5,606 bases of DNA from Pontiella sp. Lineage in GTDB: Bacteria; Verrucomicrobiota; Kiritimatiellia; Kiritimatiellales; Pontiellaceae. Below are positions 1 to 5,606 of this stretch, piece by piece (position 1 is the stretch's first letter; the number at the start of each line of letters is the position of its first letter). The notes under the pieces are model-generated. The model ran no database searches. It was not told the origin of the DNA and was given only the letters and a program-made list of their open reading frames with translations. A program made the position numbers and the translations under genes. Location: assembly GCA_029939385.1 (NCBI GenBank), contig JAOZSZ010000015.1, forward strand, positions 1 through 5,606, in the 5' to 3' direction.

Positions 1-68
1 TTCATCATACCGAAATAGTTTCCAATATGCAGTTTGCCCGAAGGCTGTATGCCCGAAAGTACTCTCAT
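1..68 (-). CDS. trpS: Tryptophanyl-tRNA synthetase, N-terminal fragment (cut by window edge)
   Basis: Only the first 22 complete codons are present; the gene runs off the left edge. Reading leftwards from the ATG at 68-66 gives MRVLSGIQPSGKLHIGNYFG followed by MM. This is the N-terminus typical of bacterial TrpS: a first beta strand, the GxxPSGxLHIGN segment, and the class I synthetase ATP-binding signature in its HIGN form (H14 to N17). The cytosolic enzyme charges tRNA(Trp) with tryptophan using ATP. TyrRS, the closest relative, does not carry this GIQPSG-HIGN arrangement at the extreme N-terminus. The start is fixed by a TTGGAG ribosome-binding site 7 nt upstream. The gene has the same orientation as the rest of the window but lies 185 bp beyond the preceding stop, behind a probable terminator, so it likely has its own promoter. 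Identification is from the N-terminus only; the KMSKS loop and the rest lie outside the window. Confidence 0.9.
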   Translation of the reverse strand, partial: MRVLSGIQPSGKLHIGNYFGMM

Positions 69-75
69 TAAATTA

Positions 76-81
76 CTCCAA
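76..81 (-). promoter_or_regulatory. Ribosome-binding site of trpS
   Basis: On the minus strand TTGGAG lies 7 nt before the ATG at 68-66. It is a good Shine-Dalgarno match at normal spacing and supports the reading of a gene whose visible part is only 22 codons. Confidence 0.75.
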
Positions 82-93
82 ATTCTTCAGCAG

Positions 94-117
94 AAAAATA
101 AAAGGGCATTTTTACCC
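94..117 (-). terminator. Probable short intrinsic terminator between the USP gene and trpS
   Basis: Read on the minus strand, GGGTA (117-113), an AAAA loop and TGCCC (108-104) form a 5-bp stem with three G-C pairs, one G-U wobble and one A-U. It is followed at once by TTTTATTTTT (103-94). The layout is that of a rho-independent terminator, but the stem is short and would be weak alone. It lies about 140 bp past the USP stop and 25 bp before the trpS start. It could end the upstream operon, or act as an attenuator in the trpS leader if the trpS promoter lies further upstream. Confidence 0.45.
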
Positions 118-192
118 GTTATCCGAAGCCGATACAAATCCATTAACCTCGCAAATCCAGCCCAACATCGAAAATTCAATTGTTCCGATAAC
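118..192 (-). repeat. Imperfect inverted repeat in the trpS leader
   Basis: The plus-strand segments at 118-127 (gttatccgaa) and 183-192 (ttccgataac) are reverse complements at 9 of 10 positions, separated by 55 bp. On the minus-strand transcript they could pair, and the arm at 127-118 directly abuts the terminator stem that starts at 117. This may be a real leader structure or chance. No T-box consensus and no obvious Trp-rich leader peptide were seen in the same gap. Confidence 0.25.
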
Positions 193-253
193 CCGCCCCC
201 GCTTTATGGTCAGCACTCGACAGAGCCCATCGATTCATGAACTCCGTTATCTT

Positions 254-2059
254 CTACGCCTCGATCATGTATTCGCCGGGCTCGTCGAATTCATAGATGG
301 CCGCGCCACGGTTTTCAAAGCGGTAGCCCCGTATTTTTAGGTATTCCGGAACGTGCGTACTGGCCAATTCCTCTTCGGTGAGCTGGACCAATTCAAAGCC
401 TTCGTTTTCAAACTTCCGGCCCATCACGACCACCTTTGCTCCGGCACAGGCCTTGATGATTAAGGCGGAACGGCCGGATAGCTCGACCTCTTCGAGCGCA
501 ATATCTTTTCCGTCGAGAATTAAAGTGGCTTCGTTAGAGATGGAACAGTCGCAAATCTTTTCGCGAACTTCCGCCAGCGTCATGGCGAACGATGGACGTA
601 AAAGCACTTTGGGTCCATTCACAAAAGGAACACCAAGAATAAGCTCCTCGGCGGCCTCTTTAACTTTTGCACCCGAAGCAATCAGACGCATTCGACCCGC
701 AAGATAAAAATCCGACTCGGCGGTGGCGGCCGATTCGGGCGGACCTCCAGCCACATGCTTGGCCGCGGCATCGGCAATATTGTTCTTATTGGCCGAGAAG
801 CTCCAACACCGATCAAAAATGGAAACGCCCACTTTTTCTTCGGGACTAAAGAGCTTGGGCAAATCCTGCATCATGGTTTCAAGCCGCGTTGGTTTTTTGA
901 ACGCAGCCTTGGTTTCATCCGTATATTTTGGATTCACAAACTCCGCGATGATGCCGTGCGATTTTTCCAGAATTTGGACATACCGTTCCATCCGAATAAT
1001 CAGCACATTAATATTTCCCGGAAAGATGGAGAACCCTTGATCGTTGGGGACATCCCCCTCGGGACTCACCGTGGCACGCAACAGAGGATCGAGCTGATTA
1101 TATTCAACATTCAAGGTGAGCTCTTGGCCCTTCCCGATCAACTTGGTCAGCCCGCCAACGGCTTCGCCGGGAATGCGGTTAACGGCGATCGAATTAAAAT
1201 CGAATCCTTTTTCCACGGATACGCCCAAGGCGGCGGGGATCGCATTAAAGACTTGGCCATTGGTATCCTGAATAAAAACTAAATGTTCGATTCCCTGTTT
1301 TTCAAGTTGGGCGGCAAGGCCACTGGTATGGAGGAGCATATGAATGTCGCCATGGCCGTGCGGTTTAAGGATAAGTTCATATTTATCCTTAAGCGCAAGC
1401 GATCCGGCGTTGTCGGAAATGGCCGGAACCAATTCCTGTTTCAGGATATACACCTGCTCCTTTTGGAGACCAAAGTAATTATTTTTTTCCAAGGTCTGTA
1501 GCGTTTTGGGGCCGGTGTCCTGCGAGACCATAATAATGAATGGAACGGGGCGCGGATTTTCCATGCGAGCTTCCATGGCCTTAAGGCAGGATGCATAATG
1601 TTTTAGATAGGGCGTGCTTTCGAGCACCTCTACGGGGATATCCAGTTTAATCCCCTTATACCCTAAACGCTCGCCCAATCCACCGGCCACTAACACGATT
1701 CCGGTTTTTTCAAATTGTTTTTGCCCGAGAGCTTCGTAGTGATCGTAGGTTTCATTGAACTGAGTCAGATCAACGGTATTGGGTTGGTGCGGGATCAGCC
1801 CTTCAAAGGGGTTTCCGCCCTCCTTGGCTTCCGCCAAAAGTTTCTGTGCATTAGAAATATAACCCGCCAGCCCGCCCGGATAGTTTCCATCGATTTTAGA
1901 AAGAGAAGAGAGAAAGGTGGCTTTGGCTTCGTCCGCCGTGCCCGGCAAATCCCAATCGGCAAAAAGATGTTGCTGTCCAGCGTCCACCAATGTGGTAACG
2001 AGTTCGCGATCCGAAGCGGCTAGCACTTCCCAATTTCCATTCAAGAATGCTACGTCCAT
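254..2059 (-). CDS. UDP-sugar pyrophosphorylase, plant USP-like (601 aa)
   Basis: A UTP:sugar-1-phosphate uridylyltransferase of the UGPase/USP superfamily, probably cytosolic, making UDP-sugars (UDP-glucose, -galactose, -glucuronate or pentoses) plus pyrophosphate. From memory of plant USP (about 600-615 aa), the alignment is collinear from end to end. Seen in order: an N-terminal helical part with YPGGLAGYI (60-68); the nucleotide-binding loop LVAGGLGERLGYKGIK (123-138); PFIIMVSQDT (173-182); KPHGHGDIH (232-240); QDTNGQVFNAIPA (264-276); GGLTKL (302-307); VEYNQLDPLLRA (318-329); FPGNIN (346-351); EFVNPKY (373-379); RLETMMQD (392-399); and a C-terminal domain ending near VPEYLKIRGYRF (570-581). 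Start: the ATG at 2059 has AAAGGA 7 nt upstream, and homology begins there; an in-frame ATG at 2170 would overlap the upstream gene. It follows the pseudouridine synthase by 19 bp, so co-transcription is likely. Family is secure; sugar specificity (broad USP versus UGPase or UAGPase) is inferred. Plants use this type for monosaccharide salvage. Confidence 0.88.
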   Translation of the reverse strand: MDVAFLNGNWEVLAASDRELVTTLVDAGQQHLFADWDLPGTADEAKATFLSSLSKIDGNYPGGLAGYISNAQKLLAEAKEGGNPFEGLIPHQPNTVDLTQFNETYDHYEALGQKQFEKTGIVLVAGGLGERLGYKGIKLDIPVEVLESTPYLKHYASCLKAMEARMENPRPVPFIIMVSQDTGPKTLQTLEKNNYFGLQKEQVYILKQELVPAISDNAGSLALKDKYELILKPHGHGDIHMLLHTSGLAAQLEKQGIEHLVFIQDTNGQVFNAIPAALGVSVEKGFDFNSIAVNRIPGEAVGGLTKLIGKGQELTLNVEYNQLDPLLRATVSPEGDVPNDQGFSIFPGNINVLIIRMERYVQILEKSHGIIAEFVNPKYTDETKAAFKKPTRLETMMQDLPKLFSPEEKVGVSIFDRCWSFSANKNNIADAAAKHVAGGPPESAATAESDFYLAGRMRLIASGAKVKEAAEELILGVPFVNGPKVLLRPSFAMTLAEVREKICDCSISNEATLILDGKDIALEEVELSGRSALIIKACAGAKVVVMGRKFENEGFELVQLTEEELASTHVPEYLKIRGYRFENRGAAIYEFDEPGEYMIEA

Positions 2060-2066
2060 GAGCGTT

Positions 2067-2072
2067 TCCTTT
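2067..2072 (-). promoter_or_regulatory. Ribosome-binding site fixing the USP gene start
   Basis: On the minus strand AAAGGA lies 7 nt before the ATG at 2059-2057. It selects this start over the in-frame ATG at 2170, which lies inside the upstream gene and would add 37 residues without USP similarity. Confidence 0.7.
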
Positions 2073-2078
2073 TTTGAG

Positions 2079-2810
2079 TTAAAATGATTCGTCGGCACGA
2101 AGATAACGCCACTGCCCCATCGGAAGATGGCCCAACATAATCTTCCCGATGCGGATCCGTTTAAGGCCAACCACCTTCAGTCCTACGAGTTCGCACATAC
2201 GCCGAATTTGACGCTTCTTTCCTTCATGCAGAACAAAACGAAGTTGGTCTTCATTTTGCCAATTAACCGTGGCGGGTTTGAGCGGCTTATCATCGAGTTC
2301 AAGTCCATGATTTAAAAGCGAAAGCCCCTCCTCCGAGAGATGCCCAGAGACCCGCACAAGGTATTCCTTATCGACCTCAGAATTTTCACCAATAATACGC
2401 CGGGCCACCCGACCATCCTGCGTAAGCACGAGCAATCCGGTCGAGTCAATATCGAGCCGCCCAGCAGGAACCAATCCTTTGAGCTGTGCAGGATGAAACC
2501 TACGGGGCAATCGATCTTGATGCCAGCGGGTTTCCTTGCCGATCAATTCAACCGCTTCCTTGTGGTTATGCTCCGGCTGACAGGAAACATACCCGACCGG
2601 TTTATTGAGCAATACGGTGACCTGCATCGACTGCCGCTTAAGCCCTTCTTCATTTAATTCAATTTTTTGATCGGGAAAGACCTTACTTCCAAGCTCTGAA
2701 ATGGGGAGGCCGTCCACATAAACAAGCCCCCGCTCAATATACCGATCGGCTTCGCGGCGAGAACACATTCCACGATTGGCCATGATTTTAGATAAACGTT
2801 GTTTTTCCAT
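2079..2810 (-). CDS. rRNA pseudouridine synthase, RsuA/RluB/RluF family (243 aa)
   Basis: Converts specific uridines in rRNA to pseudouridine; cytosolic. Residues 1 to about 60 form an S4 RNA-binding domain ([20 protein letters not shown], then VYVDG). The catalytic domain starts at [10 protein letters not shown] (67-76). The key motif is [15 protein letters not shown] (116-130), with D120 at the catalytic aspartate of the family. DKEYLVRV (147-154) and [12 protein letters not shown] (196-207) follow. The C-terminal part ([11 protein letters not shown], then LPMGQWRYL) is closer to RluF than to RluB or RsuA, but about 35 residues (79-113) lie between KPVG and GRLD, longer than in E. coli RluF. 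Similar forms with this segment occur, as I recall, in betaproteobacteria. The target uridine cannot be deduced, so no symbol is given. The start is constrained: an in-frame TAA lies five codons upstream, and the ATG puts the S4 domain at the N-terminus. No clear Shine-Dalgarno is seen before it. First gene of a probable two-gene unit with the USP gene. Confidence 0.9.
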   Translation of the reverse strand: MEKQRLSKIMANRGMCSRREADRYIERGLVYVDGLPISELGSKVFPDQKIELNEEGLKRQSMQVTVLLNKPVGYVSCQPEHNHKEAVELIGKETRWHQDRLPRRFHPAQLKGLVPAGRLDIDSTGLLVLTQDGRVARRIIGENSEVDKEYLVRVSGHLSEEGLSLLNHGLELDDKPLKPATVNWQNEDQLRFVLHEGKKRQIRRMCELVGLKVVGLKRIRIGKIMLGHLPMGQWRYLRADESF

Positions 2811-2852
2811 AACACGAGAGAGTTAAACATGAAGAGTTGAAGAACACGACGG

Positions 2853-2880
2853 AACATAAAAACTAAATACGAGACGCCAA
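2853..2880 (-). promoter_or_regulatory. Weak candidate sigma-70 promoter for the pseudouridine synthase/USP unit
   Basis: On the minus strand TTGGCG (2880-2875) and TATGTT (2858-2853) are 16 nt apart, each matching 4 of 6 bases of the -35 and -10 consensus. They lie in the 92-bp gap about 40 bp before the ATG at 2810. Placement suits a promoter, but matches this weak arise by chance in A+T-rich gaps, and readthrough from trkH is an alternative. Confidence 0.2.
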
Positions 2881-2902
2881 GAACGCGGGTTCCGATGATG
2901 AA

Positions 2903-4354
2903 TTATTTTTTCCAAAATCCAGGGAGAAAGAGAATCAAAACGGTATAAAGCTCCAGGCGGCCCAACAGCATAAAGACGATCAGGATGGCCTGTCCCCCCG
3001 GAGAGATGGCGGCATAGTTTTGGGACGCACCAATGGCATTCAGACCGGGGCCAATGTTGCCGAGTGTAGCAATCACTGAAGTAGCGGCCGTTTCGAGATC
3101 GGGGGTAAAAAATGTCATAATAAATGAGCCGACGGCAAAGATGAGTATAAAGATGGCGAAGAAGGCGGAGATGTGCGAGATGATCTCCTGTCCAACGGGC
3201 TTACCGGCGAGTTTAATCTGAAGAACGGCGGACGGCCGCATGAATAACTTGAGCTCGCGTACCATCTTCTTAAACATAATAAAAACACGGACCACCTTCA
3301 TTCCACCACCGGTTGATCCGGCGCACCCACCAATAAACATCATGATCACCAGCAAAAGGCGGGACGCATTCGGCCATTGATTAAAGTCCGCAGTGCAAAA
3401 GCCTGTGGTGGTCATCACGGAAGTCGCGGTGAAGGTGGCATCGCGGAAACAACGCCCAAAGGAGGCGACATCGTTGAGCCAAATATTAAAGGTGATGAAA
3501 AGCGAAGCACAGGCCAGAAAGATAAAATAGAAGCGAAATTCAGGATCGCGGAAATAGCGGCCGGGCTTCCCCGTCAGCGCATGGTAGTGAAGGGAAAAAT
3601 TGATCCCAGCAAGAAACATAAAAACAATGAGAATGGTGTCGATTACAACGCTATCAAAAGCGCCAACACTTGCGGATCGAGTGGAGAACCCTCCGGTAGC
3701 CATGGTGCCGAAAGCATGGCAGAACGAATCAAACCAACCCATCTTTCCCAAAAATTTAAGGAGCAACACTTCAACAAAAGTGAGGAGCGCATAGACGCCC
3801 CATAATAACTTGGCGGTGGTGGCAATGCGCGGCGTGAGACGATCCTTGGAAGGCCCCGGCATTTCGGCGCGGTAAATCTGCATTCCGCCGACTCCAAGAA
3901 ACGGAAGAAGGGCCACACAAAGCACCAAAACCCCCATGCCGCCAAACCAATGCGTGAGCGCGCGCCAAAAATGAATCCCGTGCGGAATCGATTCTAAATC
4001 AGAGAGAATGGATGCGCCCGTCGTCGAGAAACCCGACATGGTTTCGAATAAAGCCGAAACGGGGTGAGAAATGACGCCGGAAAAAAGATACGGCAATGAG
4101 CCAAAAAGGGTCGCAAATATCCAGCCAAAGGTAACCACCCCAAAGCCATCCCGCCGGGATAGGTTAATAGTACCCCGAGTGAGCACCCCCATAATCACCG
4201 CGCAAAAAACCGTGATAAGGCCGGAGGATATAAAGCTCATCTGCATACGGAGCGGTTCAGCATAATAAAAAGAGACGCCCGCACAGCCCATAATCGCAAG
4301 ACCGATTACGAGCGTCATGTAAGAGACAAGGTGAAATACAGCACGCTTATTCAT
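2903..4354 (-). CDS. trkH: Trk system potassium uptake protein TrkH (483 aa)
   Basis: Inner-membrane K+ translocating subunit of the Trk system, from the TrkH/TrkG/KtrB superfamily with four pseudo-repeated M1-P-M2 units. Its 483 residues equal, as I recall, the length of E. coli TrkH. All four selectivity-filter segments are visible: SGFSTTGAS (107-115), GTMATGGFST (216-225), SVMTTTGFCT (312-321) and ATLGNIGPGL (429-438). The third repeat carries the glycine-rich intramembrane gating loop IGGCAGSTGGGMKVVR (341-356). The fourth has the conserved GRLELYT (465-471), whose Arg466 matches the Arg in the E. coli pore. LGVGGMQIYRAEMPGPSKD (153-171) is a classic TrkH signature. Hydrophobic segments near 8-30, 41-59, 74-93, 133-154, 180-200, 236-254, 273-290, 331-345, 393-413 and 454-478 fit the fold. 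Start: ATG with AGGA 10 nt upstream, 12 bp after the trkA stop. It works with TrkA encoded just upstream. Intact, with no missing key residue. Confidence 0.97.
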   Translation of the reverse strand: MNKRAVFHLVSYMTLVIGLAIMGCAGVSFYYAEPLRMQMSFISSGLITVFCAVIMGVLTRGTINLSRRDGFGVVTFGWIFATLFGSLPYLFSGVISHPVSALFETMSGFSTTGASILSDLESIPHGIHFWRALTHWFGGMGVLVLCVALLPFLGVGGMQIYRAEMPGPSKDRLTPRIATTAKLLWGVYALLTFVEVLLLKFLGKMGWFDSFCHAFGTMATGGFSTRSASVGAFDSVVIDTILIVFMFLAGINFSLHYHALTGKPGRYFRDPEFRFYFIFLACASLFITFNIWLNDVASFGRCFRDATFTATSVMTTTGFCTADFNQWPNASRLLLVIMMFIGGCAGSTGGGMKVVRVFIMFKKMVRELKLFMRPSAVLQIKLAGKPVGQEIISHISAFFAIFILIFAVGSFIMTFFTPDLETAATSVIATLGNIGPGLNAIGASQNYAAISPGGQAILIVFMLLGRLELYTVLILFLPGFWKK

Positions 4355-4364
4355 GGGCTATTTT

Positions 4365-4368
4365 TCCT
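4365..4368 (-). promoter_or_regulatory. trkH ribosome-binding site overlapping the trkA stop codon
   Basis: On the minus strand the trkA TAG (4369-4367) shares its AG with AGGA (4368-4365), which lies 10 nt before the trkH ATG at 4354. This arrangement supports one transcript and possibly translational coupling of the two Trk subunits. Confidence 0.6.
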
Positions 4369-5606
4369 AGCGAAAAATGGAGTGGATTTTCTTCACGGCA
4401 TCGGGATGACAGAAAACCAGGACACGGTCATTCGCCATGAGTTTTAGGTTGCCCGTTGCGGTCAATACCTCGCCATTACGAAGTACGGTGGCAATGATCG
4501 CTGTGCTCGGTATTTTGATATCCAAAATCTTTTTTCCATCCAGCTTCGTGTCGGCATTAACCGTCACATCGAGCAATTCACCCGGGAGATTGTGTAGCAA
4601 CGAGGCGGCCCGAACTTTTTTGGAGCGGAGATAGTGAAGAATGGCATTCGTCGTCGAAATGTATGGGCTCACCACTCGATTCACCAGATAGAGCTGTTCA
4701 ATCACGGGAACAAAATCCGTGCGTGTAATCTGAGTCACCGTAAACGAAGCCCCCTTCTTCTGCGCCATAAGACAGTTCATGATATTTCCTTCATCATCCC
4801 CCGTCAGCGCAACGAAGGCGGTTCGATCATGTAACCCCGACTCCTCCAGCGCACTTTCAGTCAGGGCATCGGCACGAAGGACGAGGGTCTTATTCAGTTC
4901 GGATGAACAGAAGCGCGCGCGCTCCTCGTTCTGTTCTAACAAAACACATTCAACTTCTGTTTCAATAAATTTTGCAAGCATCAGCCCCAAATCACCGCCG
5001 CCTGCAATGATCACCTTTTCGAACGGCTTAACATCCGGGCAAACCCAATCGAAGAAGGCCGAGATATCGGAACGCTGCCCAACGAGGTAGACCAGATCAT
5101 TCTGCATAAAAACGGTATTTCCGTGCGGCACGACTAAGGCTCCATCGCGACAAATGGCGATCACCCGAACGCTTTGAATTAAATCCAATCGATCGCATTC
5201 CGCCGGAGTACGGTTCAGTAAGGGGCTTACTGCATTAAGGCTGAAACCGGCCACCATCACCTTGCCGGCAAAAAGATCGAAGGCCTCTAATGCGCCCGGC
5301 ATCTGCAACATATTGAATACTTCGCGGGCGCACTCCTGCTTTTGGTTAATCACCAAATCAATGCCCATCTTTTGTAAATCGTAGTTTTTCGAGCCGTTGA
5401 TATATTTCGGGTTCACGACGCGCGCAATTTTTCCTTTAACCCCCACGGAATGGGCCATCAGACAGACGAGGATATTCACTTCGTCATTATCGGTTACCGC
5501 AATGAGCAGATCCGATTTATTAACCTGAGCCTCTTCAAGTACGGCAGGATCTGATCCCTGCCCGCAAATGGTCAAAATGTCCAAACCCGCCTCGGCCTGC
5601 GCCAAA
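4367..5606 (-). CDS. trkA: Trk system potassium uptake regulator TrkA (partial, N-terminus beyond the edge)
   Basis: Cytosolic, membrane-associated regulatory subunit that binds NAD(H)/nucleotides and gates TrkH. About 412 codons are visible. By comparison with E. coli TrkA (458 aa), roughly the first 35 residues, including the first Rossmann GxGxxG loop, lie past the right edge. The leftover first codon is TTG, an internal Leu rather than a start. Visible residues: remainder of RCK1 nucleotide-binding half (about 1-100) with GQGSDPAVLEEA (15-26), LLIAVTDNDEVNI (33-45) and ARVVNPKY (61-68); first TrkA-C half (about 105-185) ending NDLVYLVG; second Rossmann half from VIIAGGGDLG (198-207), an acidic residue at the end of beta-2 (E224 in VLLEQNEERA) and ALTGDDEGNIM (266-276); and second TrkA-C half (about 340-412) with NDRVLVFCHPD. 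The tandem RCK layout matches TrkA rather than single-RCK KtrA. The stop TAG is 12 bp before trkH, giving a trkA-trkH operon. Confidence 0.96.
   Translation of the reverse strand, partial: LAQAEAGLDILTICGQGSDPAVLEEAQVNKSDLLIAVTDNDEVNILVCLMAHSVGVKGKIARVVNPKYINGSKNYDLQKMGIDLVINQKQECAREVFNMLQMPGALEAFDLFAGKVMVAGFSLNAVSPLLNRTPAECDRLDLIQSVRVIAICRDGALVVPHGNTVFMQNDLVYLVGQRSDISAFFDWVCPDVKPFEKVIIAGGGDLGLMLAKFIETEVECVLLEQNEERARFCSSELNKTLVLRADALTESALEESGLHDRTAFVALTGDDEGNIMNCLMAQKKGASFTVTQITRTDFVPVIEQLYLVNRVVSPYISTTNAILHYLRSKKVRAASLLHNLPGELLDVTVNADTKLDGKKILDIKIPSTAIIATVLRNGEVLTATGNLKLMANDRVLVFCHPDAVKKIHSIFR

Noticed and set aside
34..240. Plus-strand open frame of 68 codons across the trpS start and leader
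   Set aside because: It runs antisense to the trpS start and the terminator-like hairpin, shows no recognisable domain, and its composition looks like random translation.
755..1282. Plus-strand open frame of 175 codons inside the USP gene
   Set aside because: It is wholly antisense to well-conserved USP motifs and has no recognisable family. Shadow frames of this length are common opposite a 1.8-kb coding gene.
2654..2857. Minus-strand 67-codon frame overlapping the start of the pseudouridine synthase gene
   Set aside because: It is in another frame of the conserved S4-domain coding region and has no homology of its own. It explains nothing the real gene does not.
2881..2892. Short palindrome gaacgcgggttc considered as a trkH terminator
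   Set aside because: The stem is only 4-5 bp and is not followed by a T-run on the minus strand.
3377..3805. Plus-strand open frame of 142 codons inside trkH
   Set aside because: It is antisense to trkH transmembrane and filter segments; its polar, Gly/Lys-rich product is what the complement of a membrane protein gene often yields.
5603..5605. TTG at the right edge as a possible trkA start codon
   Set aside because: Comparison with TrkA shows this Leu lies about 35 residues inside the protein, after the first nucleotide-binding loop, so the gene is cut by the window edge.

Overview
All recognisable genes in this window lie on the minus strand, so they read from the right edge to the left. 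In transcription order they are: trkA (3' part only, cut by the right edge), trkH, an RsuA/RluB/RluF-type rRNA pseudouridine synthase, a UDP-sugar pyrophosphorylase resembling plant USP, and the first 22 codons of trpS (cut by the left edge). This is compact bacterial chromosomal DNA with housekeeping content. I see no mobile element, CRISPR array, tRNA or rRNA.

Right half (2903-5606): trkA and trkH are 12 bp apart, and the trkH Shine-Dalgarno shares bases with the trkA stop codon. They form a Trk potassium-uptake operon: TrkH is the membrane channel subunit and TrkA the cytosolic nucleotide-binding regulator. A 92-bp gap without a convincing terminator follows.

Left half (1-2810): the pseudouridine synthase is followed after 19 bp by the UDP-sugar pyrophosphorylase, so the two are probably co-transcribed although their jobs are unrelated. 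The 185-bp gap before trpS contains a short U-tailed hairpin that probably ends the operon. The trpS start is visible from a strong ribosome-binding site and from the class I aminoacyl-tRNA synthetase HIGN motif in its 14th-17th codons.

Organism: base composition is moderate, about half G+C by eye. TrkAH of the standard long type and an RluF-like enzyme fit a Gram-negative bacterium. The USP resembles plant and protist enzymes over its whole length. I lean, by inference only, to an environmental lineage such as the PVC group (Verrucomicrobiota/Kiritimatiellota), but nothing here proves it.

I found no new multi-gene system. The point most worth following is the full-length plant-like USP in a bacterial operon, followed by the trpS leader structure.
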